Source: Halorussus salinus (GTDB lineage Archaea; Halobacteriota; Halobacteria; Halobacteriales; Haladaptataceae). Taken from it: a stretch of 64,000 nucleotides of DNA. The DNA lies in contig NZ_ML974129.1 of assembly GCF_004765815.2 (NCBI RefSeq), positions 62,001 through 126,000 of the forward strand, in the 5' to 3' direction. Of the stretch, positions 17,854 through 26,596 are shown one piece after another (within the stretch, counting starts at the first letter, position 1; each line of letters begins with the position of its first letter). Under the pieces are notes generated by a model. It saw nothing but the letters and a program-made list of their open reading frames with translations. It did no database searches and was not told the origin of the DNA. The position numbers and the translations under genes were made by a program.

Positions 17854-18768
17854 ATGCGGGACGACCACCTCATAACTGCGAAACAGCTCTCTCGGGAGGA
17901 CGTAGAGTCGGTCCTCGACCGGGCGGCGGAGTTCGACGCCGACCCCGCCGCGTTCGGGGACCGCCACGAGGAGTCGATACTGGGACTGTGCTTCTTCGAG
18001 CCGAGTACCCGGACGAAGATGAGCTTCGAGACCGCCATCAAGCGCCTCGGGGGCGACACGGTGGACATGGGCACCGTCGAGTCCTCGTCGGTCAAGAAGG
18101 GCGAGAGTCTGGCCGACACCGCCCGCGTCATCGAGGGGTACGCCGACGCGCTCGTGTTGCGCCATCCGAGTCAGGGCGCGGCCAAGATGGTCGAGGAGTT
18201 CGTGGACGTGCCCCTGCTCAACGCGGGCGACGGCGCGGGCCACCACCCGACCCAGACCCTGCTCGACCTCTACACGATTCGGGAGAACGCCGGGCTGGAC
18301 GACTTGACCATCGGCATCATGGGCGACTTGAAGTACGGCCGCACCGTCCACTCGCTGGCTCACGCGCTGACGAACTTCGACGCCGACCAGCACTTCATCA
18401 GCCCCGAGAGTCTGCAACTGCCCCGGAGCGTGCGCTACGACCTCCACGAGGAGGGCGCGATGGTCCGGGAACACACGGAACTGGACGAGATTCTGCCCTC
18501 GCTCGACGTGCTCTATGTCACGCGCATCCAGCGCGAGCGGTTCCCCGACGAGAACGAGTATCAGGAGATAGCGGGCGAGTACGGCATCGACCTCGACACG
18601 CTCGAACCGGCGAAAGACGACCTGACCGTGATGCATCCGCTCCCCCGCGTGGACGAAATCGCGCCCGAGGTGGACGACACCGACTACGCGACCTACTTCG
18701 AGCAGGCTCACAACGGCGTGCCGGTCAGGATGGCACTCCTCGACCAGATGCTGGAGGGAGGACAATGA
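17854..18768 (+). CDS. pyrB: Aspartate carbamoyltransferase catalytic subunit
   Basis: A 304-residue enzyme that condenses carbamoyl phosphate and aspartate to N-carbamoyl-aspartate, the committed step of pyrimidine synthesis. The carbamoyl-phosphate loop is [13 protein letters not shown] (about residues 49-61). The second loop is SSSVKKGES, the [19 protein letters not shown] motif follows, and HPLPRVDEI lies near residue 259-267. Length is typical. The stop overlaps pyrI by ATGA, so the two subunits are coupled. Confidence 0.97.
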   Translation: MRDDHLITAKQLSREDVESVLDRAAEFDADPAAFGDRHEESILGLCFFEPSTRTKMSFETAIKRLGGDTVDMGTVESSSVKKGESLADTARVIEGYADALVLRHPSQGAAKMVEEFVDVPLLNAGDGAGHHPTQTLLDLYTIRENAGLDDLTIGIMGDLKYGRTVHSLAHALTNFDADQHFISPESLQLPRSVRYDLHEEGAMVREHTELDEILPSLDVLYVTRIQRERFPDENEYQEIAGEYGIDLDTLEPAKDDLTVMHPLPRVDEIAPEVDDTDYATYFEQAHNGVPVRMALLDQMLEGGQ

Positions 18769-19226
18769 GCGACCACCAACTCCGCGTCAGCAAGATTCCG
18801 AAGGGGACCGTCATCGACCACATCCGCGCCGGGCAGGCGCTCAACGTCCTCGCCATCCTCGGCATCGACGGCGAGTCGGGCGACGCCGTCAGCGTCGGGA
18901 TGAACGTCCCGAGCGACCGGATGGGCCACAAGGACATCGTGAAAGTCGAGGGCCGCGAGTTGAGCCAAGACGAGGTGGACGTGCTGTCGCTCATCGCGCC
19001 CGAGGCGACCATCAACATCATCCGGGAGTACGAAGTCGCCGAGAAGCAGTATCTCGAACGCCCCGAGCGCGTGGTCGGCGTCCTCTCCTGTCCGAACCAC
19101 AACTGCATCACGAACCAGAACGAGCCGGTCGAGACGAAGTTCGACGTGTTGGACGACGGCGTGCGCTGTGAGTACTGCGAGACCATCGTCCGCGAGGACC
19201 TCGCGGCTCACATCGCCGTCGAGTAG
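18765..19226 (+). CDS. pyrI: Aspartate carbamoyltransferase regulatory subunit
   Basis: A 153-residue allosteric subunit that binds nucleotides at its N-terminal domain and the catalytic trimer through a C-terminal zinc domain. The nucleotide domain starts [16 protein letters not shown]. The four zinc cysteines are visible in SCPNHNC (Cys-x4-Cys) and RCEYCE (Cys-x2-Cys). It overlaps pyrB by 4 nt. CTP feedback is the known mode for the family. Confidence 0.97.
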   Translation: MSDHQLRVSKIPKGTVIDHIRAGQALNVLAILGIDGESGDAVSVGMNVPSDRMGHKDIVKVEGRELSQDEVDVLSLIAPEATINIIREYEVAEKQYLERPERVVGVLSCPNHNCITNQNEPVETKFDVLDDGVRCEYCETIVREDLAAHIAVE

Positions 19227-19297
19227 CGCAAGCGATTCGGGGAACGATTCGCGGGACGACACCGCGGTGACGGCCCGCGACTCGACCACGTGCCGAC

Positions 19298-19355
19298 CCC
19301 GATTCACGGTCGTGAATCGGGATAAGTGGCGACTACTTTGCACGAAACGTTTCGT
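19298..19355. promoter_or_regulatory. Hairpin CCCGATTCAC/GTGAATCGGG and 14-bp palindrome ACGAAACGTTTCGT
   Basis: Between pyrI and the secreted protein at 19421 there is a perfect 10-bp stem (19298-19307 with 19312-19321, loop GGTC). Twenty bases later comes a perfect 14-bp palindrome (19342-19355). The hairpin has no T-tract, so a classical terminator is doubtful. The palindrome lies about 65 bp before the next start and may be an operator; a TATA-like CGTTTATTTCC follows at about 19386. Confidence 0.45.
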
Positions 19356-19420
19356 TACGAGACAAAACGGACAGAACAGTCGTTTTCGTTTATTTCCGGC
19401 CTCGGAGTAGCCCTTCGGAG

Positions 19421-20167
19421 ATGAACGCTCGACCACTTCCCGCCGTCGCGCTCGCACTCGCGGTCCTGCTCGCCGGGGTCGGACCGGTCGTCGGCCTCGG
19501 GACCGACGCCGCCCCGTCCGCTCGGTCAGCGCCGAACGCTACTGCGCCCGCGTCCGCTCCGTCGAACGCGACCGCGTCCGACGCCGACGACTCGTTCGCT
19601 CAGTACAAGGTGTCGCTGAACAACGTGACGGTTCGGACGTGGCTGATACGCAACTCGACGGTGCTGAACGCGACGGTCGAGAACGTCGTGGTCCGGAACG
19701 CCACGACCGAGAACGGGAGTCGGGCGAACGTCACGCTCTCGAACGTCTCTGTCGGTCGGTTCGCGCTCGACCGCGCTCGGATGCAGAACGTCACCGCCCG
19801 GAAACTGGTCATCCGGAACAAGTCCATCCTCGACGTGCCCGGCGGGAGCTTCTTCGACCCGAACGTCGAGAACCGGACCATCGACCGCCAGTGGACGAAA
19901 AACGACACCGTCTCGGGCGTGGTCATCGACCGCCTCGTCGTGGACGCGGCCATCCTCTGTGGTAACGCGTCGCTCGGCCAGCGCGCGACGGGGAACTCCT
20001 CGGTCGCGCCCGGAGCGGGCGACGAGCGACCCGACATCACCGTCGAGAACGGCACGGTCGGCGAGGCGCTGGTCATCCGAGGAGCGGCCTCGAACTGGTC
20101 GGTCGAGTCGGTGAACCAGCCCGCGCCGACGAACGCGACGTTGCCGCAGGGGTGCAGTCGCGGATAA
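19421..20167 (+). CDS. Secreted protein with repeated NVTV/RN-type units, function unknown
   Basis: A 248-residue protein with a Sec signal peptide (hydrophobic LPAVALALAVLLAGVGPVVG, cleavage near residue 27). The mature chain opens with an Ala/Asn/Ser-rich linker. From about residue 65 to 150 it contains short beta-strand-like units such as NVTVRTWLIRNSTVLNATV and NVVVRNATTENGS, resembling a small parallel beta-helix. It carries more than fifteen N-X-S/T sequons and is therefore a likely AglB substrate. No transmembrane or lipobox anchor is seen. Function is not recognised. Confidence 0.75.
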   Translation: MNARPLPAVALALAVLLAGVGPVVGLGTDAAPSARSAPNATAPASAPSNATASDADDSFAQYKVSLNNVTVRTWLIRNSTVLNATVENVVVRNATTENGSRANVTLSNVSVGRFALDRARMQNVTARKLVIRNKSILDVPGGSFFDPNVENRTIDRQWTKNDTVSGVVIDRLVVDAAILCGNASLGQRATGNSSVAPGAGDERPDITVENGTVGEALVIRGAASNWSVESVNQPAPTNATLPQGCSRG

Positions 20168-20283
20168 GGGGTGTAGTCGTAGAGAGGGAGACAGTCGCGG
20201 GCGGGTGACGCAGTCCCGGCTGGGAGAGAGACGCGACCGCCCGAGAGCGAACCACTTACCCGCGCAGACGACCAACCGCGGGT

Positions 20284-21105
20284 ATGTACGGCGTCGTCAC
20301 GCGCAACGAGGAGGAACTCGACTGGTCGGAGTTCGACCGCGGCTTCTTCGAGGTCAAGGACGTGACCGGCAGGTCGGCCGAACCCCTCGCCGGGGCGGTG
20401 AACATGGTGTCGTGTTTCGGGGACAACGCCGCCGTCGAGGCCGACCCCGACCTCGCGGCGGTCAGCGACGCGGGCGAACTCGCCACCCGCGAGCGCCGCT
20501 ACTTCGACTGGGCGTACGTCTGTCCGACCCGCGAGGACTACCGGGAGGGCGTCCTCGAAATCGTCTCCGACTGCGCCGAAGCGAACCCCGACGTTCGCCT
20601 CGACGACGTGGGGTTCCCGCGCGCGGAGTACTGTCACTGCGAGCGATGCGACGAGCGGTTCGCGGCCAGCGACTTCGAGGACCGCTTCGAGTGGCGCGCG
20701 GACGTGATAACCGAGTTCACGGCCGCGGCCGCCGACCGGATTCCCGGCACGACCTACTTCACGCTCTACCCCGACCCGTATCCGGGCCACCTCTACGAGC
20801 GGTCGGGACTCGACGTGGACGCCCTCGCCGAATACGTAGACGAGTTCGTCGTCCCCCTCTACGACATGGCCTACGAGACGACCTACTGGCTCGAAACTAT
20901 CGCCAGCGGCTTCGAGGACGCGCTGGACGCACCCTTCAGCGTCGAACTCTACGCGGTCGACGTGGACGTGGACAACCTCATTCACGCCGCGGAGGTCGCC
21001 GACGAGTACGCCGAGAACGTCTACTTCGGCTACGACGCCAGCAACGCGCGGGCCGCGCTCCGGCGCAAGCGGGCCGAGTCCCGCGAGGGCGTCTCCCACG
21101 AGTAG
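20284..21105 (+). CDS. Uncharacterised TIM-barrel-like protein with CHCERC motif
   Basis: A 273-residue acidic cytoplasmic protein without signal peptide. A middle segment reads EYCHCERCDERF (about residues 119-130). Cys-x-Cys-x2-Cys followed by Phe is a motif I associate with glycoside-hydrolase-like (beta/alpha) barrels. The surrounding pattern of beta strands (VRLDDVGFPR, TTYFTLYPDPYPG, EFVVPLYDMAYE, FSVELYAVDVD, VYFGYDAS) also fits a barrel. It stands alone between a secreted protein and a HalOD1 protein. Enzyme activity is not established, and the fold assignment is an inference from pattern. Confidence 0.7.
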   Translation: MYGVVTRNEEELDWSEFDRGFFEVKDVTGRSAEPLAGAVNMVSCFGDNAAVEADPDLAAVSDAGELATRERRYFDWAYVCPTREDYREGVLEIVSDCAEANPDVRLDDVGFPRAEYCHCERCDERFAASDFEDRFEWRADVITEFTAAAADRIPGTTYFTLYPDPYPGHLYERSGLDVDALAEYVDEFVVPLYDMAYETTYWLETIASGFEDALDAPFSVELYAVDVDVDNLIHAAEVADEYAENVYFGYDASNARAALRRKRAESREGVSHE

Positions 21106-21141
21106 CGCGCCCGAGAGCGGACACGGGCCACGAAGGGTCTC

Positions 21142-21459
21142 TCACGTCCGAGGGTGAATCTCCACGTCCCCGTCCGCCTCGACCACGACCCGGTGGTCGG
21201 CCAGTCGGAACTCGACGCGCCCCGACTCGCGGACGCGCCCGCCGGGCGTCCGCGCGAAGAGGTCGTCCACCGCCTCGGCGTCCACCGAGTGCTGTAGGGG
21301 TTCCATCTCCGAGGGGTCGCACTCCTCGACGGCGGCGACGGCGTTTACCGTCACTTCGCTCGGCGACTCCTCGCTCGGGTCGTACGTCGTCGTGTAGCAG
21401 TCGTTCGTCTCGTCGTAGTCGAGTCTTCCGTCGGTCGGTAACAGTGTTTCGTCGCTCAT
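21142..21459 (-). CDS. HalOD1 output-domain protein
   Basis: A 105-residue stand-alone haloarchaeal output domain. Family-like features are the central PSEVTVNAVAAVEECDP helix, LQHSVDAEAVDDLF and the C-terminal GRVEFRLADHRVVVEADGDVEI strands. HalOD1 occurs fused to receiver or PAS sensors and alone; its molecular role is not known. ATG 21459 (MSDETLLP) is preferred to 21471. It is divergent from nothing obvious and convergent with the barrel-like gene. Confidence 0.82.
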   Translation of the reverse strand: MSDETLLPTDGRLDYDETNDCYTTTYDPSEESPSEVTVNAVAAVEECDPSEMEPLQHSVDAEAVDDLFARTPGGRVRESGRVEFRLADHRVVVEADGDVEIHPRT

Positions 21460-21591
21460 GTGTTCTCCCACGACACCGACCGTAGAGTGCGCCCCTCACT
21501 GTCGATGTCAGGTCTCGAAATTAACGCACGACTCCCGTCGTCGTAATGTTCCGCGCTCAAAATTAATGGCCTCCGTCGCTTGCATACCGAC

Positions 21592-22155
21592 TTACTCCAG
21601 CGCGAACTCGCGCCACGCCCGCAGGTCCTCGCGGTCGCGGGTGTTCTCGGGCAGGTCCCGGAACCAGTCGGCGTCAGTGACCTCGCCGTCGGGGTCTTCC
21701 GGTTCCGGCGTCACGTCGTCCTCGACGCGGGCCTCGAACAGGGGGAGGACGCCCCACGTCGCGTAGTCGTCGCACTGGACCTCGACCCGGACGTTCATCG
21801 CCAGTCCGTCGTAACTGGCTTCGACGCCAGCCTCCTCGGCGAGTTCGCGCTCGGCGGCCCGCCGAAACGACTCGTCGGGGTCGGGTTCCCCGCCGGGGAC
21901 GACCCACATGTCCACGCCCGCGTGCCAGACCAACAGGAGTTCGCCCGACGGTCGGTAGACGACCGAGTGTGCGCCGTAGGGCGCGCCGAACTCCGCGATT
22001 CGCTCCGCGAGCGTGCGGAACCGCGAGCGCGAGACCCGGCGACTGTGGCGGCGTTCGAGGAAGTCGTCGTAGCCGTCGGTCAGGCGATGGTGGGCCTGTT
22101 CGGCGCGCTGGTTCGCTCGGGTGGCGAGATACCACAGGTCGTCAACTGTGGTCAT
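21592..22155 (-). CDS. Nudix hydrolase
   Basis: A 187-residue hydrolase of nucleoside-diphosphate-linked substrates. The complete Nudix box Gx5Ex7REUxEExGU is present at about residues 89-111 (starting GEPDPDESF, ending RELAEEAGV). The ~65-residue N-terminal helical extension is common in haloarchaeal Nudix proteins of this type. The substrate cannot be deduced. The gene is divergent from the lipoprotein hydrolase at 22418, with 262 bp between them. Confidence 0.92.
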   Translation of the reverse strand: MTTVDDLWYLATRANQRAEQAHHRLTDGYDDFLERRHSRRVSRSRFRTLAERIAEFGAPYGAHSVVYRPSGELLLVWHAGVDMWVVPGGEPDPDESFRRAAERELAEEAGVEASYDGLAMNVRVEVQCDDYATWGVLPLFEARVEDDVTPEPEDPDGEVTDADWFRDLPENTRDREDLRAWREFALE

Positions 22156-22317
22156 CGGAGCGTCGTGCGGACGAAATCGACTGACAGCGAGCGGGTCGAA
22201 CCGCGGGAGAGGGCGAGCGCAAAGTCATACTCCGTGGGTTGTCCGGCCGACCGAATAAGCCTTCGGTCGGCCGAACCGACGCCGGACTCGTCTCCCGGCC
22301 GACAGCTCCACCGCCAG

Positions 22318-22364
22318 TTTTAATATCGAGTGTAAAGAGTACTTTACTGTAAAGGGAGCTTTAC
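22318..22364 (+). promoter_or_regulatory. TATA box followed by two tandem GTAAAG-N4-CTTTAC dyads
   Basis: TTTTAATATC (22318-22327) is a good TATA box. Immediately downstream are GTAAAG-AGTA-CTTTAC (22332-22347) and GTAAAG-GGAG-CTTTAC (22349-22364), two 16-bp dyads with starts 17 bp apart. A further half-site CTTTAC lies at 22375-22380. The dyads cover the expected transcription start for the gene at 22418, which looks like repressor architecture. The regulator is unknown. Confidence 0.65.
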
Positions 22365-22417
22365 GACAAACGACCTTTACGCAGCGACCCCGCTGACGAC
22401 TCCACGGCTTTCCACCC

Positions 22418-23908
22418 ATGACACGACTCGACCGACGCAACGTCCTGACCGCTGTCGGCACGGGCCTGACCGCACTGCTGGCTGGCTGTCAGGGCGCTGG
22501 CGACGCCACCGACACGACTGCATCGACCGAGACCTCCACCCCCGCGACGACTACACCGTCCGAGACCACGACGACCGACGAGACGACCAGCGACGCCTCC
22601 GACCCCGAGGAGCTACGACGCCGGGCGAAGGAGTTCGTGGGCCTCCTCGCCGACGGCTCCTTCGAGGAGGCCCACGGTCGGTTCGACGCGAACATGGCCG
22701 ACCAGCTTTCCGTCCAGCAACTCCAGCAGGTCTGGTCCGGGCTGAAGTCCCAAATCGGTAGCTTCAGCACGCTCACGGCCCTAGAGGTTGGGTCGGAGAA
22801 TGGCTACGATGTCGTGACCGGAATCGCGGAGTTCGACCGCGGCCGCCGAGAGGTCATCCTGTATTTCGGCGGCGACGCCATCGCCGGGTTCCGGATTCAG
22901 CGCGTGACCGAGGAGTGGACCTCGCCCGCGTACGCCGACCAGTCGTCGTTCACCGAGCGGTCGGTTTCGCTCTCCGCGACCGACGCCTGCACGCTGGAGG
23001 GGACCCTGACCCTGCCGAACGGCGTCGAGCGCGCGCCGGGCGTCCTCCTCGTCCACGGGTCTGGTCCGATAGACCGCGACGGCACTTTCGGCCCGAACAA
23101 GGTCTACAAGGACCTCGCGTGGGGGCTGGCCTCCCGCGGCGTGGCGGTCCTCCGCTACGACAAGCGCACCGCCGCCTGCGACGTAAACCTCGCGGAGATA
23201 ACCATCGACGAGGTGGTGACCAACGACGCACTCACCGCCGTCGAGGAGCTTCGCAAGACCGACCTCGTGACGGACGACGACGTGGTGGTCGCGGGCCACA
23301 GCCTCGGGGGAACCCTCGCACCGCGCATCGCCGCCCGCGACGGGAACCTCGCTGGCGTCGTCATGCTTGCGCCGCTGGCCCGGTCGGCGAGCGACGCTAT
23401 CATCGACCAGAACCGGTACCTCGCGGAACTGGACGGAACCGTCACCGACGCCGAGGAGGAACAACTGAACCGCTCGCGGCGAATCGCCGAACAGATACGC
23501 AGTCTCGACTTCCCCGACGACGAGGTGGTCCACCTCGGGGGCGACGAGTACTGGCGCACGCTCGCGGAGTACGACCACCTCCAGACGGCGAGCGACCTCG
23601 CGATTCCGCGACTGCTCCTGTTCGGCGAGCGCGACTATCAGGTCACGGTCGAGGAGGACCTCCCCCGCTGGAGAGACGCGCTCGACGGCGAGTCGAACGC
23701 CACGCTCCGGCGGTACGACCGCCTCAATCACCTGTTCATGCCCGGTAGCGGGAAGCCGAACGCCGAGGAGTACTTCGAGCGCAACCACGTCGCCGAGCGC
23801 GTCGTGACCGACTTCGCGGCGTTCGTCGGTGACGCGACGGGCGTCGAAGTCGGCGTCGGTGGGACTGCAACGACCGGCGCGGATAGCACTGGCACCACCA
23901 CCGAGTGA
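22418..23908 (+). CDS. Tat-exported lipoprotein with DUF3887-like and alpha/beta-hydrolase domains
   Basis: A 496-residue surface enzyme. The N-terminus has a twin-arginine start (DRRNVLTAVG) and a lipobox ending LLAGC at residue 24, so it is probably Tat-exported and lipid-anchored. A Thr-rich linker follows (25-60). Residues ~62-150 resemble DUF3887, and the rest is an alpha/beta hydrolase. Nucleophile elbow GHSLGG lies near residue 292-297, an acid candidate in FGERDYQ near 405, and His in RLNHLFMPG near 436. An esterase or peptidase on the cell surface is likely, with unknown substrate. The dyad operators just upstream suggest regulated expression. Confidence 0.88.
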   Translation: MTRLDRRNVLTAVGTGLTALLAGCQGAGDATDTTASTETSTPATTTPSETTTTDETTSDASDPEELRRRAKEFVGLLADGSFEEAHGRFDANMADQLSVQQLQQVWSGLKSQIGSFSTLTALEVGSENGYDVVTGIAEFDRGRREVILYFGGDAIAGFRIQRVTEEWTSPAYADQSSFTERSVSLSATDACTLEGTLTLPNGVERAPGVLLVHGSGPIDRDGTFGPNKVYKDLAWGLASRGVAVLRYDKRTAACDVNLAEITIDEVVTNDALTAVEELRKTDLVTDDDVVVAGHSLGGTLAPRIAARDGNLAGVVMLAPLARSASDAIIDQNRYLAELDGTVTDAEEEQLNRSRRIAEQIRSLDFPDDEVVHLGGDEYWRTLAEYDHLQTASDLAIPRLLLFGERDYQVTVEEDLPRWRDALDGESNATLRRYDRLNHLFMPGSGKPNAEEYFERNHVAERVVTDFAAFVGDATGVEVGVGGTATTGADSTGTTTE

Positions 23909-23970
23909 GAGTCGGTGCGGGGGTCCGGCCGCCGGTCGGCCGACCTGCGGCCCGACGCCGAACCGGGTCG

Positions 23971-23978
23971 TTTTTACC
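23971..23978 (+). promoter_or_regulatory. TATA box of the small DUF1918-like gene
   Basis: TTTTTACC is centred about 27 nt upstream of ATG 24001. That spacing puts transcription initiation at the start codon, consistent with a leaderless mRNA. Confidence 0.5.
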
Positions 23979-24000
23979 ATCAGCGAGGCTACGACGACCT

Positions 24001-24189
24001 ATGAGCTTCGAGGAAGACGACCACGTCATCCTGCACGACGAGCACAGCGAGTACGACGGCGAAGAGGGCCAGATTACACAGGTCATGGACACGATGTTCG
24101 GCGACAGCACCTACACCGTCAGCTTCGAGGACGGACAGGAGACCGGCATCCCCGAGGACTCGCTGGAAGCCGTCGAAGACGAAGAGTAA
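24001..24189 (+). CDS. Small acidic SH3-barrel-like protein (DUF1918-like)
   Basis: A 62-residue protein in which a Gly/Val-rich strand pattern (DHVILHDEHSEYDGEEGQIT, then YTVSFEDGQETGIPEDSLE) resembles the DUF1918/SH3-type mini-barrel common in haloarchaea. It has no catalytic residues and no membrane segment, so it is probably a small binding or structural protein. The TATA box 27 nt ahead supports ATG 24001. Function is unknown. Confidence 0.8.
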   Translation: MSFEEDDHVILHDEHSEYDGEEGQITQVMDTMFGDSTYTVSFEDGQETGIPEDSLEAVEDEE

Positions 24190-24291
24190 CGCCGACCCCG
24201 CGTTTTCCGGACTGCCAGACGACGAACAGCGCGCTCGCCGTCCCGTGCGAACGAAACGCCTTTTTCCGTCCGGGGGGTCTACCTCCTCTCG

Positions 24292-24717
24292 ATGGCCGAA
24301 GTTCCGTTCCACTACATCGACCTGCGGGCGTTCTGCTACGCGACCGAGGACGACAAGCGCGTCGAGCAGGCCCTGCGGACCTACCTCCCCGACGAGTTCG
24401 AAATCGAGCGCGCGACCAGCGAGGGCCACCACGGCGACCGCATCCTCGTTCTCTCGGCGCGCGTCGAGAACGCCGACGAGATGCGCCACGTCCTCTCGAA
24501 GGTGGCCGAACTGCCCGACGCCGAGGAGTTGCTGGACGAACTCGACGACCGCGTGGACGACAACTGCTCGCTGTTCCTCCGACTCGACAAGCAGGCGGCC
24601 TACCGCGGCGGGGCCGAACTGGGCGAGGGAATCACGTTCCGCGCCAAAGTCGAGGCCTACCCCGCCAAGAAGGAGGCCGCCGTCGAGAACGCCCGCGAGG
24701 CGCTGGCGTCGCTCTGA
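24292..24717 (+). CDS. RNA-binding protein of the COG1325 exosome-associated family
   Basis: A 141-residue protein with the hallmarks of the archaeal RNA_binding/COG1325 family: VPFHYIDLRAFCYATED at the start, a central GHHGDRILVLSARVEN strand and LDKQAAYRGGAELGEGITFRAKVEAYP near the end. COG1325 was predicted as an exosome-associated RNA-binding subunit from gene context in other archaea; its role has not been shown. Length is typical, and no exosome gene lies near it in this window. Confidence 0.9.
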   Translation: MAEVPFHYIDLRAFCYATEDDKRVEQALRTYLPDEFEIERATSEGHHGDRILVLSARVENADEMRHVLSKVAELPDAEELLDELDDRVDDNCSLFLRLDKQAAYRGGAELGEGITFRAKVEAYPAKKEAAVENAREALASL

Positions 24718-24749
24718 AGGCCGAAAGGAAGAGTGGCAGTTCGCCCGAG

Positions 24750-24905
24750 TCAGTGCGCCGTGAACCCGTCTATCGTCCCGTCACAGTCGGGACAGGAGAC
24801 CAGTTCCGAACCGGTCGATTTACCGCCGAGTGGTTCGCCGTTCCGCCGCGTCTGAGTCTTCGCTTGCCGATTCAGGTCCGAACCGCAGTGTGGACATTCT
24901 ATCAT
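24750..24905 (-). CDS. Small double-CxxC zinc-ribbon protein
   Basis: A 51-residue protein starting MIECPHCGSDL and ending SCPDCDGTIDGFTAH. The two CPxC knuckles are about 32 residues apart and would bind one zinc. ATG 24905 is preferred; an upstream in-frame ATG at 24992 would add an unconserved segment. Tiny zinc-finger proteins like this are abundant in haloarchaea and mostly uncharacterised. The region upstream is AT-rich, with a TATA-like ATATAC near 24957-24962. Confidence 0.72.
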   Translation of the reverse strand: MIECPHCGSDLNRQAKTQTRRNGEPLGGKSTGSELVSCPDCDGTIDGFTAH

Positions 24906-25041
24906 ACGTCTCACCAGAAGTTCTGTGTGAACAGGTACCAATACCCGCACGACACAGATATACTTTGTGTTGTCTGATTGTACACTTGACAAATCCTCCG
25001 GGCCGCGGCGGACGACGACGAGCGACCGCGACTCGCGTCCG

Positions 25042-25632
25042 TCACGACCCCGGAAGGATGTCGCCGAGCGCCGCGCCGACGGCCATCGGGACGAACGTGA
25101 CCGTCGTCTGGCAGAGCGCGAGCCACGGCGTCGTCCAGTCGATGCGGCCCCACCCGGTCATCAGGAGCGTCGCGCTCAGAAACGAGATGGTGAGGACGCC
25201 GACGAGTCGGCGAGGGACCACGCCGAAGAACGGCTGGTAGATTTCGACCTGCTGAATCTCCGCGACGTAGAGGACGCCGACGACCAGTCCCACCGTCGCG
25301 AATAGGGTGGCGACCAGCAGGGCGGGGTGGGTCGCGAGGTGCGCCCCGATTTCCAAGGTGCCGCCCTCCGCGAGCATCGGAACCCCGATGAGGACGCTCC
25401 CGACCGCCGCCTCCGCGGCGTCGTGGCGGTCGAACCCCCGGATGACCCGACCGAACGCGCTCGGGGTCGAGACCCGGCGCGCGACCCGCATCGTCTCGCG
25501 GACCTGCTCTAACTCCTCGGGGTCGTCCACGGTCTCCTCGAGCGTTTCGAGTTCGTCCAGCAGGTCGTCGAGTTCGGGGTCCTCCCCCGGATTCGACTCG
25601 CCGCCGGAACGCTCGCGCTGGGGGTCGCTCAT
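25042..25632 (-). CDS. DUF2391-family integral membrane protein
   Basis: A 196-residue protein. Residues 1-60 are acidic and helical, possibly a short coiled coil (ELDDLLDELETLEETVDDPEELEQV). About four transmembrane segments follow, in the pattern typical of DUF2391 (AAVGSVLIGVPMLAEGGT, LVATLFATVGLVVGVLY, LVGVLTISFLSATLLMTGW, FVPMAVGAALGDILPG). ATG 25632 (MSDPQRERSGG) was chosen because conservation starts soon after it. Function is unknown. It is divergent from the SDR at 25777. Confidence 0.85.
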   Translation of the reverse strand: MSDPQRERSGGESNPGEDPELDDLLDELETLEETVDDPEELEQVRETMRVARRVSTPSAFGRVIRGFDRHDAAEAAVGSVLIGVPMLAEGGTLEIGAHLATHPALLVATLFATVGLVVGVLYVAEIQQVEIYQPFFGVVPRRLVGVLTISFLSATLLMTGWGRIDWTTPWLALCQTTVTFVPMAVGAALGDILPGS

Positions 25633-25776
25633 GTCCGTCGCATGACGCCCGCAGGTGATAAACGTCGAGGTCCGAAGCGCCGAGGTCCAAACCGCGAAGT
25701 CCGAGCCCCCGACCTCCGAGACTCGTCGCGTTCGCCAGACCCAAACGCCAAGGTCCCGGCGGGCGGTGGTTGCGGT

Positions 25777-26550
25777 ATGCCAGCAGCACTCGTCACCGGC
25801 TCCTCGCGGGGCATCGGTCGGGCAGTCGCCGAACGGTTCGCACGCGACGGCTACGACGTGGCGATCAACTACGTCTCCAGCGCCCAGCAGGCGCGAGCGG
25901 TCGCCGAGTCTATCGAGCGGGAGACCCAACGCGACGCAATCGCGGTCCGGGCCGACGTGGGCGACCCCGAGGAGGCCGCGGACCTCGTGGACGCCGCCGT
26001 CGAGGCCTTCGGCGGACTGTCCCACGTGGTGAACAACGCGGGTATCGACCAGCACGTCTACACCGAGAAGCTGTCGCCCGAGGACTTCGACGGCGTGATG
26101 GACACCAACGTCAACGGCGCGTTCAACGTGACGAAGGCCGCCCTGCCGCACCTCCGCGAGGCGGCCGACGGAGAGGCGGCGAGCGAGGAGGCCGACGCCG
26201 ACCCCGCGCCGACGCCCTCGGTCACGAACGTCTCCTCGATTCTGGCCCACACCGGCGCGCCGGTCGAGTGTCACTACGCCGCCTCGAAAGCCGGGATTCT
26301 GGGGCTGACCAAGAGCCACGCCGGGGACTTCGCGCCCGAGATTCGGGTCAACGCCATCGCGCCCGGTCACGTCGAGACCGACATGACCGCCGACCGGACC
26401 GAGGCGGAGAAAGAGGCGGAGATGGCCGAGATACCGGTCGAGCGGTTCGGCCAACCGCGGGACATCGCCGACGCCGCGGCCTACCTCCGGGACGCCGGGT
26501 TCGTCACGGGCGAGACGCTAAACGTCAACGGCGGGGAACTGATGCGGTAG
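25777..26550 (+). CDS. Short-chain dehydrogenase/reductase (FabG-like)
   Basis: A 257-residue classical SDR. The cofactor motif TGSSRGIGRAVAERF is at about residues 7-21, the NNAGI motif follows, the catalytic Ser is in NVSSI, and YAASK provides Tyr and Lys (about residues 168-172). The C-terminus GFVTGETLNVNGGELM is typical of 3-oxoacyl-thioester reductases. A polar insertion (EEADADPAPTPS) sits before the catalytic Ser. It may reduce 3-ketoacyl-CoA intermediates, since CoA-chemistry genes follow within a few kb, but substrate specificity cannot be read. ATG 25777 is the family start. Confidence 0.92.
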   Translation: MPAALVTGSSRGIGRAVAERFARDGYDVAINYVSSAQQARAVAESIERETQRDAIAVRADVGDPEEAADLVDAAVEAFGGLSHVVNNAGIDQHVYTEKLSPEDFDGVMDTNVNGAFNVTKAALPHLREAADGEAASEEADADPAPTPSVTNVSSILAHTGAPVECHYAASKAGILGLTKSHAGDFAPEIRVNAIAPGHVETDMTADRTEAEKEAEMAEIPVERFGQPRDIADAAAYLRDAGFVTGETLNVNGGELMR

Positions 26551-26596
26551 GGAGTCTGCGTCGCGCCGCGCCGGGCGACTCCTCGCGTCGCCGCGC

